Positions 26,838 to 36,819 of a stretch of 64,000 bases of DNA are shown one piece after another. The position numbers and the translations under genes were made by a program. The notes beneath the pieces are model-generated. The model did no database searches, was not told the origin of the DNA, and saw nothing but the letters and a program-made list of their open reading frames with translations. Origin of the DNA: Cryobacterium arcticum (lineage in GTDB: Bacteria > Actinomycetota > Actinomycetes > Actinomycetales > Microbacteriaceae); assembly GCF_003185895.1 (NCBI RefSeq), contig NZ_QHLY01000012.1, positions 930,001 to 994,000 of the forward strand, read 5' to 3'. How positions within the stretch are numbered: the first letter of the stretch is position 1; each line of letters starts with the position of its first letter.

Positions 26838-27509
26838 CTACTTGACCAGGGTGGGGATGTTCTTGCGGCTGGTCAGGATCTGGTCGATCAGACCGTACTC
26901 GAGAGCCTCGGGGGCGCCGAGGATCTTGTCGCGGTCGATGTCCTTGTGCACCTGATCCTTGTCGCGGTTGGAGTGGTGGGCGAGGGTCTCTTCGAGCCAC
27001 TCGCGCATCCGCTGGATCTCGGCCGCCTGGATCTCGATGTCGGATGCCTGGCCGCCGCCCTGGCCACCGGCCGAGGGCTGGTGGATGAGGATGCGCGCGT
27101 TCGGCAGGGCGAGACGCTTGCCCGGGGTACCACCGGCGAGCAGCACGGCAGCGGCGGAGGCCGCTTGGCCGAGGCAGACCGTCTGGATGTGCGGACGGAT
27201 GTACTGCATGGTGTCGTAGATCGCCGTCATGGCGGTGAACGAGCCACCGGGCGAGTTGATGTACATCACGATGTCGCGGTCCGGGTCCTGGCTCTCGAGC
27301 ACGAGGAGCTGGGCCATGACGTCGTCGGCGGATGCGTCGTCAACCTGCACGCCGAGGAAGATGATGCGGTCCTCGAACAGCTTGGCGTACGGGTCCTGGC
27401 GCTTGTAGCCGTAGGCGGTGCGCTCCTCGAAGGTGGGGAGGATGTACCGCGACTGGGGTGCCTGCGGAGCCATTCCGCCGGCCTGGTGACCAAAGTTAGT
27501 GAATTCCAT
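26838..27509 (-). CDS. clpP2: ATP-dependent Clp protease proteolytic subunit ClpP2
   Basis: 223 residues. Catalytic triad: S118 in [12 protein letters not shown]143 in [10 protein letters not shown] and Asp in KDIDRDK. The N-terminal extension (30 or so residues with GGMAPQAPQ) and the AASAAA serine context are typical of actinobacterial ClpP2. It forms a hetero-tetradecamer with ClpP1 in the family. ATG 27509 follows AGGACGG at a loose distance; a 16-bp gap from the clpP1 stop means co-transcription. Confidence 0.96.
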   Translation of the reverse strand: MEFTNFGHQAGGMAPQAPQSRYILPTFEERTAYGYKRQDPYAKLFEDRIIFLGVQVDDASADDVMAQLLVLESQDPDRDIVMYINSPGGSFTAMTAIYDTMQYIRPHIQTVCLGQAASAAAVLLAGGTPGKRLALPNARILIHQPSAGGQGGGQASDIEIQAAEIQRMREWLEETLAHHSNRDKDQVHKDIDRDKILGAPEALEYGLIDQILTSRKNIPTLVK

Positions 27510-27525
27510 GTCGTTTCTGCCCGTC

Positions 27526-28125
27526 CTACTTCTTGTTGACTGAGTCGTCGGTGCCGCCGCCGCCGACCACATCCGACGCGAATTCGCGCAGGTGGTCGAC
27601 GAATCCGTAGGCCAGCGCCTCCTGGGCGGTGAACCAGTTGTCGCGGTCGTTGTCGATGAGGATCTGCTCGACCGACTTGCCGGTCTGCTCGGCTGTGAGT
27701 TCGGCCATGCGCTTCTTCATGTCGAGGATGACCTTGGCCTGGGTCTGGATGTCGGCTGCCGTGCCACCGAATCCGCCGGACGGCTGGTGCAGCAGCACTC
27801 GCGCGTTCGGGGTGATGTAACGCTTGCCCTTGGTTCCGGAGGAGAGCAGGAACTGGCCCATCGACGCGGCGAGGCCGATGCCCACCGTCACGACATCGTT
27901 CGGCACGAACTTCATCGTGTCGTAAATGGCCATACCCGCGGTGATCGAACCACCGGGTGAGTTGATGTAGAGGAAGATGTCCCGCTGCGAGTCCTCTGCG
28001 GCCAACAGCAGGATCTTGGCACAGATCTCGTTGGCGTTGTCGTCCCGCACCTCTGAGCCGAGCCAGATGATGCGGTCGCTCAGCAGTCGGTCAAAAACTC
28101 CGGGTGTAAGTGCCATTTCGGCCAT
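27526..28125 (-). CDS. clpP1: ATP-dependent Clp protease proteolytic subunit ClpP1
   Basis: 199 residues with S88 ([11 protein letters not shown]), H113 (LLHQPSGG) and the Asp in NDRDNW. The [20 protein letters not shown] signature is exact. ATG 28125 has AACGGAG 6 nt upstream; an in-frame ATG three codons later is an alternative. First gene of clpP1-clpP2-clpX. The upstream spacer holds the probable promoter on the minus strand and the tig terminator. Confidence 0.96.
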   Translation of the reverse strand: MAEMALTPGVFDRLLSDRIIWLGSEVRDDNANEICAKILLLAAEDSQRDIFLYINSPGGSITAGMAIYDTMKFVPNDVVTVGIGLAASMGQFLLSSGTKGKRYITPNARVLLHQPSGGFGGTAADIQTQAKVILDMKKRMAELTAEQTGKSVEQILIDNDRDNWFTAQEALAYGFVDHLREFASDVVGGGGTDDSVNKK

Positions 28126-28228
28126 GTCGCGCTCCGTTTCGCTTGTCGCTTCAGAATGAATCTATAGGGTCCAACGCGCACAAAAGGCTCTGTTCGCCCT
28201 CGGCAGATTCACACGGTGCGCGGCCACG

Positions 28229-28264
28229 CAAAACGGGCCGGATGTCCAGAGACATACGACCCGT
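28229..28264 (-). terminator. Terminator after tig
   Basis: On the minus strand, ACGGGTCGTATGTC-TCTG-GACATCCGGCCCGT forms a hairpin (two mismatches near the middle) followed by TTTTG. It lies 26 bp beyond the tig stop, separating tig from the clp genes. Confidence 0.7.
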
Positions 28265-28289
28265 CAGCCAACGCCATCAGGCGTCGAGG

Positions 28290-29678
28290 TTACTTCTTTG
28301 CTGCGGCCTTCTTCTTCGGCTTGGCCTCGGCGGCCGGTGCCTCCTCGACGGAGTCGTCGGAAGCAGCCTCGTCGGTGGCCTCGTCCGCGGCGGGCTCATC
28401 GTCGACGACGGCCGTGAACTCGGACAGGTCGACGGTGGCTCCGTTGGAGTCGGTGACCTCGGCCTTGCCCAGCGCGATCGCAAGGGCCTTGTTACGGGCG
28501 ACCTCGGCAACCATGGAGGGGATCTGGCCGTTGCCGGACAGTGCCTGAACGAACTCGCTCGGGTCCATGCCGTACTGCGAGGCGCCCTGGATCAGGTACT
28601 GGGTGAGCTCGTCCTGGCTGACCTTGACCTTCTCGGCCTCTGCGATGGTGTCGAGCAGGATCTGCTGACGGAAGGTCTTCTCGCTGGCCTCGGTGACCTC
28701 GGCGCGGTGGGTCTCGTCTTCGAGGCGGTTCTCACCCTCGAGGTGACGGTGCACCTCGTCGGCGATGATCGCTTCGGGAATCGGCACCTCGACGGAGGAA
28801 AGCAGCTGCTCGATGAGCAGCTCGCGGGCCTGGTTGCCCTGGCCGAAGACCTTGGAGCGGCCGACCTGCACCTTGAGGCTGTCGGTGAGCTCCGCGATGG
28901 TGTCGAACTCGCTGGCGATCTGCGCGAAGTCGTCGTCGGCGGTGGGAAGCTCGCGCTCCTTGACGGCCAGGACGGTCACGGTGATCTCAGCGGTCTCGCC
29001 CTCGTGGTCGCCGCCGAGCAGCTTCGAGTTGAAGGTGGTGGTCTCGCCGGCGGTGAGGGACTCGAGAGCCTCGTCGATGCCGTCGATGAGGTCGCCGGAG
29101 CCGACCTCGTAGGAGATGCCGCTGGCGTTGTCGACCTCGACACCGTTGACGGATGCGACCAGGTCGATCTGCGCGAAGTCACCGGTGGTGGCGGGGCGGT
29201 CGACCGTGATCAGGGTGCCGAAGCGGCTGCGGAGGGTGTTGAGTTCCTCGGTGACCTCGTCATCGGAGATCTCGACGGCGTCGACGGTGAGCTTGAGGCC
29301 CTCGTAGGCGGGCAGGTCGATCTCGGGGCGAACGTCGACCTCGATGGCCAGCAGCAGGTCTCCGGAGAAGTCCTTGTCGCTGGGCCATTCGACGATGTCG
29401 GCCTCGGGGCGGCCGAGCGGGCGAAGCTTGTGCTCGTCAACGGCCTTGCGGTAGAAACCGTCGAGGCTCTCGTTGACGGCGTGCTCCAGCACGGCCGACT
29501 TACCGACGCGCTGGTCGATGATGGGCGGCGGAACCTTGCCCTTGCGGAAGCCGGGGATGTTGATGTCCTCAGCGATGTGCCCGTAGGCGTGGGTGATGCT
29601 GGGCTTCAGCTCTTCCGGGGTCACCGAGATGGTGACCTTGGCGCGCGTGGGGCTCAGCTTTTCGACCGTGGACTTCAC
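28290..29678 (-). CDS. tig: Trigger factor (ribosome-bound chaperone, PPIase)
   Basis: 462 residues. N-terminal ribosome-binding region with the signature GFRKGKVPP (about 44-52), a central FKBP-type PPIase domain (about 150-240), and a C-terminal chaperone arm. The last 40 residues are acidic then Lys-rich (PKKKAAAKK), a low-complexity tail. It starts with GTG 29678, preceded by AGGAG. A tRNA-Pro gene lies 57 bp upstream on the same strand. The tig-clpP1-clpP2-clpX order is the common one in actinobacteria. Confidence 0.97.
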   Translation of the reverse strand: MKSTVEKLSPTRAKVTISVTPEELKPSITHAYGHIAEDINIPGFRKGKVPPPIIDQRVGKSAVLEHAVNESLDGFYRKAVDEHKLRPLGRPEADIVEWPSDKDFSGDLLLAIEVDVRPEIDLPAYEGLKLTVDAVEISDDEVTEELNTLRSRFGTLITVDRPATTGDFAQIDLVASVNGVEVDNASGISYEVGSGDLIDGIDEALESLTAGETTTFNSKLLGGDHEGETAEITVTVLAVKERELPTADDDFAQIASEFDTIAELTDSLKVQVGRSKVFGQGNQARELLIEQLLSSVEVPIPEAIIADEVHRHLEGENRLEDETHRAEVTEASEKTFRQQILLDTIAEAEKVKVSQDELTQYLIQGASQYGMDPSEFVQALSGNGQIPSMVAEVARNKALAIALGKAEVTDSNGATVDLSEFTAVVDDEPAADEATDEAASDDSVEEAPAAEAKPKKKAAAKK

Positions 29679-29735
29679 GTTTAAATCTCCTGTGTTCGAC
29701 AGATTGTGTTCGTCAGATGTGCAGGGGGGTGATGG

Positions 29736-29809
29736 TCGGGGCGACAGGATTCGAACCTGCGACCTCTCGGTCCCAAACCGAGCGCTCTACCAAGCTGAGC
29801 TACGCCCCG
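29736..29809 (-). tRNA. tRNA-Pro (TGG)
   Basis: 74 nt on the minus strand. Acceptor arms CGGGGCG/CGCCCCG are fully paired, D-arm GTAGCTCAGCTTGGTAGAGC, anticodon loop TTTGGGA with TGG at 29773-29775, T-loop TTCGAAT. No CCA is encoded. It is 57 bp upstream of tig in the same direction. Confidence 0.97.
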
Positions 29810-29995
29810 GGATTCATCTCACCCGTTGGGGCCACCAACTTGGCGCGCAGACTCACACGACAGGCGGATTGACCTCCGTCAGTCTAGTGCACGCCCACAA
29901 CCCCAGGGCATCCCTGAGGGTATTCCGGGCGCGTTCAGGGGTGACATTCGGCAGGGCGGGAATCCGCGCGCCGAAACCTGTACTACGATATTCGA

Positions 29996-30014
29996 GTGCC
30001 AGCACGCGTGGCAC
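29996..30014 (+). promoter_or_regulatory. Promoter-proximal hairpin before tRNA-Gly
   Basis: GTGCCA-GCACGCG-TGGCAC, perfect 6-bp arms, ends 2 nt before the tRNA. A -10-like TACGAT lies about 30 nt before the tRNA at 29985. The hairpin could be part of the tRNA 5' leader. Confidence 0.3.
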
Positions 30015-30016
30015 AT

Positions 30017-30087
30017 GGGGATGTAGCTCAATGGTAGAGCCTCAGTTTTCCAAACTGATGGCGCGGGTTCGATTCCCGTCATCCCCT
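30017..30087 (+). tRNA. tRNA-Gly (TCC)
   Basis: 71 nt plus an encoded CCA at 30088-30090. Acceptor arms GGGGATG/CATCCCC, anticodon loop TTTCCAA with TCC, T-loop TTCGATT. All stems pair well. Confidence 0.97.
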
Positions 30088-30145
30088 CCATATCACCCGC
30101 TCCGTCGTGTTCTCCGGCGTGCCTGCGGGGCGCCACCACCCCGCT

Positions 30146-30223
30146 GGTCGAGCTTGTCGAGACCTCGCGACATGCCCTCACCACCGAGGCAAGGTCACGA
30201 GTTCTCGGCAGGCTCGATCAACG
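30146..30223. repeat. Inverted pair of the GGTCGAGC/GTCGAGACC repeat family
   Basis: GGTCGAGCTTGTCGAGACC (30146-30164) and an imperfect inverted partner GTTCTCGGCAGGCTCGATCA (30201-30220) flank 36 bp. Located between tRNA-Gly and the convergent SDR gene. Same family as 41662-41723 and 46954-46999. Confidence 0.6.
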
Positions 30224-30249
30224 ACGGGGCGTCCGAGCGCGAGCCACAG

Positions 30250-31203
30250 TCAGGCGAAGGCGTAGGTGACGCCGGTGAGGCGCTCGCTCTCCGCCCACAG
30301 CCGGCGGGCGTCGTCGGCGTTCTCCGCACGCTTGGAGCGCGACACCGGCACCGGGTGCCCGTGCTGCTGGCCGAGGCCCTCCGGCCCCACGAACGAATTG
30401 CCGGCCAGCCCCGGAAGGGTTGCCGCATACAGCGTGGGCAGGGCGCCCCACACCGCCGGCTGGGCGAATTCACGGGTGAGGGTGGCGACGAGCCGGCTGC
30501 GCCTGGTCGTGTTGTCGGCGCCGCGCATGGCGGGCCCGGCGGTCTGCAGGTTGGTCAGGGCGAAGCCGGGGTGGGCGGCCAGGGCACGCAGCGGCACCTT
30601 CGCCGCCGTCGCCCTGCGCTGCAGCTCGCTCGTGAACAGCAGGTTGGCGAGCTTGCTCTGGCCGTAGGCGGGCCAGGCCCGGTAGTGCCTGCTGCCCATC
30701 AGGTCGTCGAAGTTCATCCGGCCGATGCGGTGCACGATCGACGACAGCGTCACCACCCGGGCGTCCGGGCTCGCGGTGAGCAGCGGCAACAGTCGGCCGG
30801 TGAGCGCGAAGTGGCCGAGGTGGTTGGTGCCGAACTGCATTTCGAAACCGTCGCTGGTGCGCCGCTCTGGCAGGTTCATCACGCCGGCGTTGTTCACCAG
30901 CAGGTCGAGCCGGCCGGTGCCGGCGCTGAACTCCTCGGCGAAGGCGGCGATCGAGGCGAGGCTGGCCAGGTCGAGCACCCGCACGGTCAGCTCGGCGTCG
31001 GGCAGGCGTGGGCGCATCCGTTCAACGGCCGCCGCTCCCCTGGCCGCATCCCGCACCGCCAGGGTGACTGCAGCGCCGTGGGCGGCGAGTTGCGCCGCGG
31101 TCACGAAGCCGAGGCCGGAATTGGCGCCGGTCACGATGGCGGAGGTGCCGGTGAGGTCGGGGATCTTCTCCTCGGTCCAGCCGTACCCGAGCTTCGGTTC
31201 CAT
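30250..31203 (-). CDS. Short-chain dehydrogenase/reductase (retinol dehydrogenase-like)
   Basis: 317 residues, classical SDR. Cofactor motif TGANSGLG (about 25-32) with R near 51 pointing to NADP, NNAGVM, catalytic S in TLSSIVH and YxxxK as [10 protein letters not shown]. The C-terminus is extended, as in the WW-domain oxidoreductase/retinol dehydrogenase-like group. Substrate unknown. ATG 31203 lies 3 bp after the ldh stop, so the pair is co-transcribed. Confidence 0.92.
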   Translation of the reverse strand: MEPKLGYGWTEEKIPDLTGTSAIVTGANSGLGFVTAAQLAAHGAAVTLAVRDAARGAAAVERMRPRLPDAELTVRVLDLASLASIAAFAEEFSAGTGRLDLLVNNAGVMNLPERRTSDGFEMQFGTNHLGHFALTGRLLPLLTASPDARVVTLSSIVHRIGRMNFDDLMGSRHYRAWPAYGQSKLANLLFTSELQRRATAAKVPLRALAAHPGFALTNLQTAGPAMRGADNTTRRSRLVATLTREFAQPAVWGALPTLYAATLPGLAGNSFVGPEGLGQQHGHPVPVSRSKRAENADDARRLWAESERLTGVTYAFA

Positions 31204-31206
31204 GGC

Positions 31207-32193
31207 TTACGCCAGCCCGAGGGTGTCGAGGGAGGCGCGCAGGGTGGCGGCGGAGTGTTCGAACAGAGCCTGTTCCTTGGCGGAGAAGGGCACATCGATC
31301 ACCCGGGCGATGCCGCCGGCGTCGACCACGCTGGGTACGGACAGCGCCACCCGGCTGACACCGCGGTAGTCGGTGAGCACCGAGCTCACCGGCAGAACGG
31401 CGCCCTCGTCGCGCAGGATCGCCTCGACGATACGGGCGCCGGAGAGCCCGATGGCGTAGTTGGTGGCCCCCTTGCCCTCGATCACCCGGTAGGCGGCGTT
31501 CTTGACGTCGTCGGCGATCGATTCGAACTCGGCCTCGGTGAACGGCACCGACCCGGCGGAGGCGGAGGCACCGGCGGCGCTGCGGGACAGCATCCAGTCG
31601 GCCAGCGAGATCGGGCCGATGCGGGCCTGCGACCAGAGCGGGAACTCGGAGTCACCGTGTTCGCCGACGATCAGGGCGTGCACATTGGAGATGGCGACGC
31701 CGACCCGCTCGGAGAGTATCCAGCGCAGCCGGGACGAGTCGAGCACGGTGCCGGAGCCGAACACCCGGGCCGGCGGCAGGCCGCTGAACTGCTGGGCGGC
31801 GACGGCGAGCACGTCGACGGGGTTGGTCACCAGCACGAAGATGGCGTCGGGGGCGCGTTCGACGAGCTTGGGCATGAGGCCCCGCAGGATCTCGACGTTG
31901 ACGCCGGCCATCTCCAGCCGGGACTGGCCGGGGTGCTGGCGGGCGCCGGCGGTGATCACCACCACGTTCGCGCCGCTGACCACGTCGAGGTCGTCGCCGC
32001 CGGTGACCCGGGAGGCGCCGGTGAACTGGGTGCCGTGGGCGAGGTCGAGCACTTCGGCGGCGACCTTGGCCGAGTTGATGTCGTACAGCGCCACCTCGCG
32101 GGCGGATTCCCGGATCAGGGCGGCGTAGGCGAGGGAGGTGCCGACGGCGCCGGCACCGACGATGGCCATTTTGGAGTTTTCAATCACGCTCAT
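31207..32193 (-). CDS. ldh: L-lactate dehydrogenase
   Basis: 328 residues. NAD motif MAIVGAGAVGTSLAYAALI (15-33) with the Asp in LYDIN typical of NAD specificity. TNPVDVLA, the active-site IVGEHGDSEFPLWS with catalytic His, and VLDSSRLRW with the substrate Arg are present. The substrate loop reads GARQHPGQSR, with Gln before Ser-Arg as in LDHs (malate dehydrogenases have Arg there). Interconverts pyruvate and L-lactate. ATG 32193 follows GAGGACACTAGGA. Confidence 0.93.
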   Translation of the reverse strand: MSVIENSKMAIVGAGAVGTSLAYAALIRESAREVALYDINSAKVAAEVLDLAHGTQFTGASRVTGGDDLDVVSGANVVVITAGARQHPGQSRLEMAGVNVEILRGLMPKLVERAPDAIFVLVTNPVDVLAVAAQQFSGLPPARVFGSGTVLDSSRLRWILSERVGVAISNVHALIVGEHGDSEFPLWSQARIGPISLADWMLSRSAAGASASAGSVPFTEAEFESIADDVKNAAYRVIEGKGATNYAIGLSGARIVEAILRDEGAVLPVSSVLTDYRGVSRVALSVPSVVDAGGIARVIDVPFSAKEQALFEHSAATLRASLDTLGLA

Positions 32194-32269
32194 GGTCCTA
32201 GTGTCCTCCATCGCGGGCCGCGCCCTTGCACGCGCACGGGCGGCCCTGTGCGGCCGGGCGGATGCGGGC

Positions 32270-32275
32270 CACTAT
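32270..32275 (+). promoter_or_regulatory. -10-like element of the 32282 gene (leaderless)
   Basis: CACTAT, 6 nt (GGGGGC), then ATG at 32282. Confidence 0.45.
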
Positions 32276-32281
32276 GGGGGC

Positions 32282-32989
32282 ATGCCCGACGAGGAGCCGG
32301 CGTTGAACGAGCCGAAACCCGAGGTCCCGCCCGCGGTGCGTGCCCAGCTGCTCGCCACCGAGCATTGGAGTCTGCTCGCCTCCCGCAGCACCACCCAGGC
32401 CGAGGTGCTCACCCGCATCAGCATGTTCCTCACCCTGGTGTCGGCCGGGCTGGTGAGCCTGGCGTTGGCCGGGCAGGCCACCGATTTCGACGAGGGCTTC
32501 CCCGGGATCGCGCTGACGCTGCTCGGCATCATCCTGCTGGTGGGGGTGCTCACCGAAGTGCGGGTGATCAACGTGAGCCTGGAGGACCTCGCCTACGTGC
32601 TGGCGATGAACCGGCTGCGTGGGGCGTACGCCGAGATCGACCCGGGGGTCGCGCAGTACTTCATGGCGTCGCGCTACGACGACCTGCCGGGCTCCCAGAC
32701 GACGTATTACTTTCTGGGCGCACGCAACTGGAGCCAGGTCCTCGGCAGCAGCATGGTCTTCATCATGGCCGTCAATTCGGCGTTGCTGGGGTTGCTCCTG
32801 GCCGGCATCACCCTGGCCGTCGGCTGGCCGGCCTGGCTGTGCGTCAGCATCGCCGTGATCATCGGGCTTGGCTTCCTGCTGGGTTCCATGCGGCTGGGCT
32901 ACACGCGGTACTACGATCTGTGGCGGCACCACACGGCCCGGTTCCCGTCGCCGTCCTCGGACGCCGGGCCCGGCGGCACAACCGGATGA
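32282..32989 (+). CDS. Membrane protein of unknown function
   Basis: 235 residues. A 50-residue cytoplasmic start, then TM pairs at about 51-70 and 80-100, and about 158-179 and 184-203, with a hydrophilic segment (LEDLAYVLAMNRLRGAYAEIDP) between the pairs. Looks like a four-helix protein with a soluble core, a pattern seen in small conserved hypothetical membrane proteins. ATG 32282 has CACTAT 6 nt upstream. Divergent from ldh with a short spacer; convergent with the response regulator. Confidence 0.75.
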   Translation: MPDEEPALNEPKPEVPPAVRAQLLATEHWSLLASRSTTQAEVLTRISMFLTLVSAGLVSLALAGQATDFDEGFPGIALTLLGIILLVGVLTEVRVINVSLEDLAYVLAMNRLRGAYAEIDPGVAQYFMASRYDDLPGSQTTYYFLGARNWSQVLGSSMVFIMAVNSALLGLLLAGITLAVGWPAWLCVSIAVIIGLGFLLGSMRLGYTRYYDLWRHHTARFPSPSSDAGPGGTTG

Positions 32990-32993
32990 ACCG

Positions 32994-33704
32994 TCACCCC
33001 TGCAAAAAGGCCAGAACGGCCAGCACCCGGCGGTGGTCCGAGCCGGTGTCGTCCAGGCCGAGCTTGACGAAGATCGACGTCACGTTCTTCTCCACCGCAC
33101 CCACCCCGATGACGAGCCGTTCAGAGATGCCGACGTTGGTGCGGCCCTCGGCCATCAGCCCGAGCACGTCCCGTTCCCGCGGGGTGAGGGCGGCCAGCGG
33201 GTTCGTGCGCCGGCCGAGCAGTTCCTTCACCACCTGCGGGTCGAGCACGGTGCCGCCGGCGCTCACCCGCGCCACGGCATCCTGCAGCTCGTCCAGGGAG
33301 GCGACCCGGTCCTTGAGCAGGTAGCCCAGGCCGCCCTCCCCCGAGGCGAGCAGCTCCTGTACGTAGGTGCCCTCGACGTATTGACTGAGCAGCAGGATGC
33401 CGATGCCGGGCAGCCGCCGGCGCAGTTCGATGGCGGCGCGCACACCCTCGTCGCGGAAGGTGGGCGGCATCCGCACGTCGAGCACCGCCAGGTCGGGGCG
33501 CAGCTGCTCCACCTCGGCCAGGAGCGTGTCGGCGTCGCCGTAGGCGGCCACGGTGTCGAAACCGGCCTCGGCGAACAGGCGCACCAGGCCCTCGCGCAGC
33601 AGCACCGAGTCTTCGGCCAGCACCAGTCGGAGCGGAACGGCCGGGTCGTGCCGCGGGTCTGGACGGTGGAGTGTGTTCACCCGTTCAGGATAGGTCCCGA
33701 TCAC
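32994..33704 (-). CDS. Response regulator, NarL/LuxR type
   Basis: 236 residues. Receiver domain: LRLVLAEDSVLLREGL with the acidic pocket, phospho-Asp in LAVLDVRMPP, Ser/Thr site LLLSQY and Lys in YLLKDRV. LuxR-type HTH at the C-terminus: LTPRERDVLGLMAEGRTNVGISERL and VEKNVTSIFVKLGL. GTG 33704 overlaps the kinase stop as GTGA; the GTG at 33680 is a shorter alternative. Paired with the histidine kinase upstream. Confidence 0.93.
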   Translation of the reverse strand: MIGTYPERVNTLHRPDPRHDPAVPLRLVLAEDSVLLREGLVRLFAEAGFDTVAAYGDADTLLAEVEQLRPDLAVLDVRMPPTFRDEGVRAAIELRRRLPGIGILLLSQYVEGTYVQELLASGEGGLGYLLKDRVASLDELQDAVARVSAGGTVLDPQVVKELLGRRTNPLAALTPRERDVLGLMAEGRTNVGISERLVIGVGAVEKNVTSIFVKLGLDDTGSDHRRVLAVLAFLQG

Positions 33705-35230
33705 AGTGTCGTGACGGCGGTGCCCGGTGCGACCGAGCTGCCGAAGTCCCGCACCAGCGGGATATGCGCGCCGACGGCGGTGGGCCCGCCGGAGGGGCTC
33801 CGCACCGACAGCACGCCGCGCAATCCCCGAAGCCGCTCGTCGAGGCCCTGCAGACCGTGGCCGTCGCGGAGCACGGCGCCGCCGTGGCCGTTGTCGATCA
33901 CCCAGAGATCCAGCCAGGTGGAATCGTCCTGCGGCACCCGGCGCAGCTCGAGGTGCAGGCGCAGGCTGGTGGCTCCGGCGTGCTTGGCCACATTGGTGAC
34001 GAGCTCGGCGGCGGTGAAATAGGTGCTGCGCTCGATCTCGCTGGGCAGTCGCAACTCCCGGTCGACCAGGAGCTCGAGGTGTACCGGCACGGTGCTGCGG
34101 GCGGCGAGGGACTCCAGGGCCGCGATCAGGCCGCGGTCCTGCAGGATGGGCGGCACCAGTCCGCGGGAGAGCGCCCGCAGCTCCTCGAGGGTGTCGCGGG
34201 CCTGGTCGCGGGCTTCGGCGAGCAGCTGCCGGGCGGCAGCCGGGTCGTCGTCGAGCCGGCGTTCGGCGCTGGCGAGGTCCATTTGCAGGCGCACCAGGCG
34301 CTGCTGCGGGCCGTCGTGGATGTCGCGCTCGAGGCGGCGCAGGGACTGGTCCTCGGCCGACACGGCCGCGCCGCGCGACGCACTGAGGTCGGCGACCTCA
34401 CGCTGCAGGGCCTCCGACGCCCAGGCGCCGAGCATGACCCGGGCGATGGACTGGTGGATGAGCACGAGCCCCCGGGTCAGGAACGGCAGGGTGAGCAGGA
34501 AGGCCACGCCGAGCCCGACGTTGACCAGGTTGTCCGCCGCCAGGTTGTCGGCGCGGAATGACCCGGTGATGAGGCCATAAAGGCCGACGGAGTCATTGTC
34601 CTGCGGCAGCGACCAGCTCCACATCCAGAACGTGAGCCCGCCGAGCGCGCCGGAGACCCAGACGATGGTGAGCGACCAAGTCACGATGCCGACGATGAAG
34701 TTCACGACCATGCCGTGCAGCAAGTACAGCCAGTAGTGCCCCGAGACGAGCGGGCCGAGGATGGCGCGCAGCGCGCTGGCCGGCTCACCCCGAGGCGTCC
34801 ACCGGGGCGGGGTGATGGCGGGCTGGCCGGCCCAGCGCAGCCGGGTGAGTTCGACCACGCCGAAGCCCCGGGCGGTGTAGAGCGCAGCGACCACGATGAA
34901 GAGCCCGACGAACACGGCCACCAGGCCCAGGCCCGTGGTGAACAGGGTGACGAGCACGACGAACGCGGCCGTCACCACCAGCAGGGTGGGCAGCAGGAAG
35001 CCGAGTTCCCGCGGCAGGGCGGCCCACAGCGCACGGTAGCCGCGCGGGGCGTCGTAGCCGCCGCTTCCGGCGGACGGGCTGGTGGTGGGATCGGCTGACT
35101 GCACGAAGCCCAGCGTGCCAGAGTTCGGCTGCCCGGTGTTGCCGGTGGCGGGTTCGCCGGTCGGCTGGGTCGATGGGTCGGTGTGCGGGCCGCGGGCGGA
35201 GGCGGCCTCGTCGAGGGTGTTGTTGGTCAT
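33701..35230 (-). CDS. Sensor histidine kinase (HisKA_3 type, NarX/DesK-like)
   Basis: 509 residues. A hydrophilic Thr/Gly/Pro-rich start (about 1-60), then four to six TM segments (about 62-105 paired, 150-185, 225-250) that form a putative sensor domain. HisKA_3 has the phospho-His in LERDIHDGPQQRLVRLQM, the standard motif of LuxR-paired kinases. HATPase_c is at the C-terminus (ELVTNVAKHAGA, VIDNGHGG, GHGLQGLDERLRGL). ATG 35230 (MTNNTLDEAA) is chosen, as longer frames are implausible. The input signal is unknown. It sits directly in front of the response regulator in one transcript. Confidence 0.93.
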   Translation of the reverse strand: MTNNTLDEAASARGPHTDPSTQPTGEPATGNTGQPNSGTLGFVQSADPTTSPSAGSGGYDAPRGYRALWAALPRELGFLLPTLLVVTAAFVVLVTLFTTGLGLVAVFVGLFIVVAALYTARGFGVVELTRLRWAGQPAITPPRWTPRGEPASALRAILGPLVSGHYWLYLLHGMVVNFIVGIVTWSLTIVWVSGALGGLTFWMWSWSLPQDNDSVGLYGLITGSFRADNLAADNLVNVGLGVAFLLTLPFLTRGLVLIHQSIARVMLGAWASEALQREVADLSASRGAAVSAEDQSLRRLERDIHDGPQQRLVRLQMDLASAERRLDDDPAAARQLLAEARDQARDTLEELRALSRGLVPPILQDRGLIAALESLAARSTVPVHLELLVDRELRLPSEIERSTYFTAAELVTNVAKHAGATSLRLHLELRRVPQDDSTWLDLWVIDNGHGGAVLRDGHGLQGLDERLRGLRGVLSVRSPSGGPTAVGAHIPLVRDFGSSVAPGTAVTTL

Positions 35231-35331
35231 GGTTCCAGCGTGCCGTCGGCACGCCGAGCCGCCCATCCTCCCAGCCTCCGGACTCGGCCGGGGGTTATCC
35301 CCCAGCACTCCCCTGCACCGCCAGCCGGTGG

Positions 35332-36819
35332 CTAGAGCGTGCTGTGGGTGAACCGGCCACCGAGCAGGGTCGCCGCCACGGGCATCCGCCGAAGGTCGTC
35401 GACCGACGCCGTGAACGGGTCGATCTCGCACACCGCGAGGTCGGCGACCTGGCCGGCGGTCACTGCATGGCGCCCGCGGGCGGACGCGGCCAGTGCGGCC
35501 TGACGGGAGATGCCCTGCTCGGGGTGCCAGGGCGCCCGGTCACCGTGGCCGCGGCCCACGGCGGCGGAGATCGCCAGCCACGGGTCCAGTGGGGCGACCG
35601 GGGCGTCCGAGCCGAGCGCCAGCTGCACACCGGCGTCGAGCAGGTCACGCAACCGGAAGGCCCGGTCAGTGCGGCCCGCCCAGTACCTGTCGGCGACGTC
35701 GCGGTCATCGAGAGCATGCTCCGGTTGAACGCTGGCCGTGACTCCGAGCCGCCGGAATCTGGCGACATCTGCCTCGGTCAGCAACTGGGCGTGCTCGATG
35801 CTGCCCGCACAGCCCAGTACCTCGAAGGCGTCGAGGGCCAGGCTGTTGGCGTTGTCGCCGATGGCGTGCACGGCCGGGCGGATGCCGGCGGCCACCGCGC
35901 GGCGCATCTGGGCGACCAACTCGCTGGGCTCAACCGTGAGCATGCCGTGCGAGTGCTCGCCGGTCAGCCCGGGGTACGCGTCGAAGCAGTAGGCGGTGCG
36001 GGTGTTCAACGAGCCGTCGGTGATCACCTTGAACGGCCCGACCGTGAGCAGCCCCCGGCTTTCGGCGATGACCTGGCCACTGCGGAGGCCGAGCGTGATG
36101 GCCTGGTCGAGGTGGTGGGTGTACAGGCCGAAGTCCACCCGGATCGAGTCGGTGCCGGCCGCGATGCGCCGCAACCAGACGTCGAGGTTCCAGGTCATTT
36201 CGAGGTCGACGACTCCGACCACGCCGCGGGTCGCGGCGGTGCGGGCGGCTTCGTCCGCCCAGGCGTCCAGATCGGCGTCGGGCACGTTGTCGATGGCACG
36301 TTCCACCGCGAAGGCGTCGTCTTCACGCAGCAGCCCGGTGACGTGGCCGGTGAAGCCGTACGCGGCCAGCGCCGCGGAGTTCAGCCAACAACTGTGCAGG
36401 TCAGCGCTGACCAGGACCACCGGTACCGGCCCGGACGCGGCATCCAGCAGTGCACTGCTGGGCGTATCCGGCCACAGTCCGTCGCGGAAACCGTAGCCGA
36501 CCAACCGTTCGCCGTCGGCGAGGGCCGGCAGCGCCGCGAGGCGTGCGGCGACCAGGGCGGCGGTCGCTGCGGCGCTGGTGGCGGCGGAGACGTCGAGGCG
36601 GCGGGCGGTCTGGGCCCACTGGCTGAAGTGCACGTGGTTGTCCCAGAGGCCCGGGATCAGCCAGCGCTCGCCGAGGTCGACCACCCGGCCGGCCGTGTCC
36701 TGCGGGGCGAGATAGCCGATCGACTCGATCACACCATCGACGATGCGCAGGTCGACCAGATCGTCGCTGCCGGGCAGGCGGGCGTTGCGGAGCACCAGGT
36801 CCCGGGAAGTGCCGGTCAT
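35332..36819 (-). CDS. Amidohydrolase, YtcJ-like
   Basis: 495 residues; metal-dependent hydrolase of the YtcJ subfamily, with the metal pair HVH in IPGLWDNHVHFSQW, an internal DLEMTWN, then HAIGDNANSLALDAFE and the metal Asp in LALGSDAPVAPLDPW. Family members remove amide or formyl groups, but the substrate is not predictable. ATG 36819 overlaps the stop of the PaiB-like gene as ATGA, so both are translated together. Confidence 0.92.
   Translation of the reverse strand: MTGTSRDLVLRNARLPGSDDLVDLRIVDGVIESIGYLAPQDTAGRVVDLGERWLIPGLWDNHVHFSQWAQTARRLDVSAATSAAATAALVAARLAALPALADGERLVGYGFRDGLWPDTPSSALLDAASGPVPVVLVSADLHSCWLNSAALAAYGFTGHVTGLLREDDAFAVERAIDNVPDADLDAWADEAARTAATRGVVGVVDLEMTWNLDVWLRRIAAGTDSIRVDFGLYTHHLDQAITLGLRSGQVIAESRGLLTVGPFKVITDGSLNTRTAYCFDAYPGLTGEHSHGMLTVEPSELVAQMRRAVAAGIRPAVHAIGDNANSLALDAFEVLGCAGSIEHAQLLTEADVARFRRLGVTASVQPEHALDDRDVADRYWAGRTDRAFRLRDLLDAGVQLALGSDAPVAPLDPWLAISAAVGRGHGDRAPWHPEQGISRQAALAASARGRHAVTAGQVADLAVCEIDPFTASVDDLRRMPVAATLLGGRFTHSTL

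Noticed and set aside
28193..28207. TTCGC-N5-GCAGA as a ClgR operator before clpP1
   Set aside because: Only one half-site matches the TTCGC/GCGAA form, so the evidence is too weak.
29593..33324. A 1243-codon plus-strand open frame across tig, tRNAs, SDR and ldh
   Set aside because: It is antisense to well-supported genes and crosses two tRNA genes. Long empty frames are expected opposite high-GC coding sequence.
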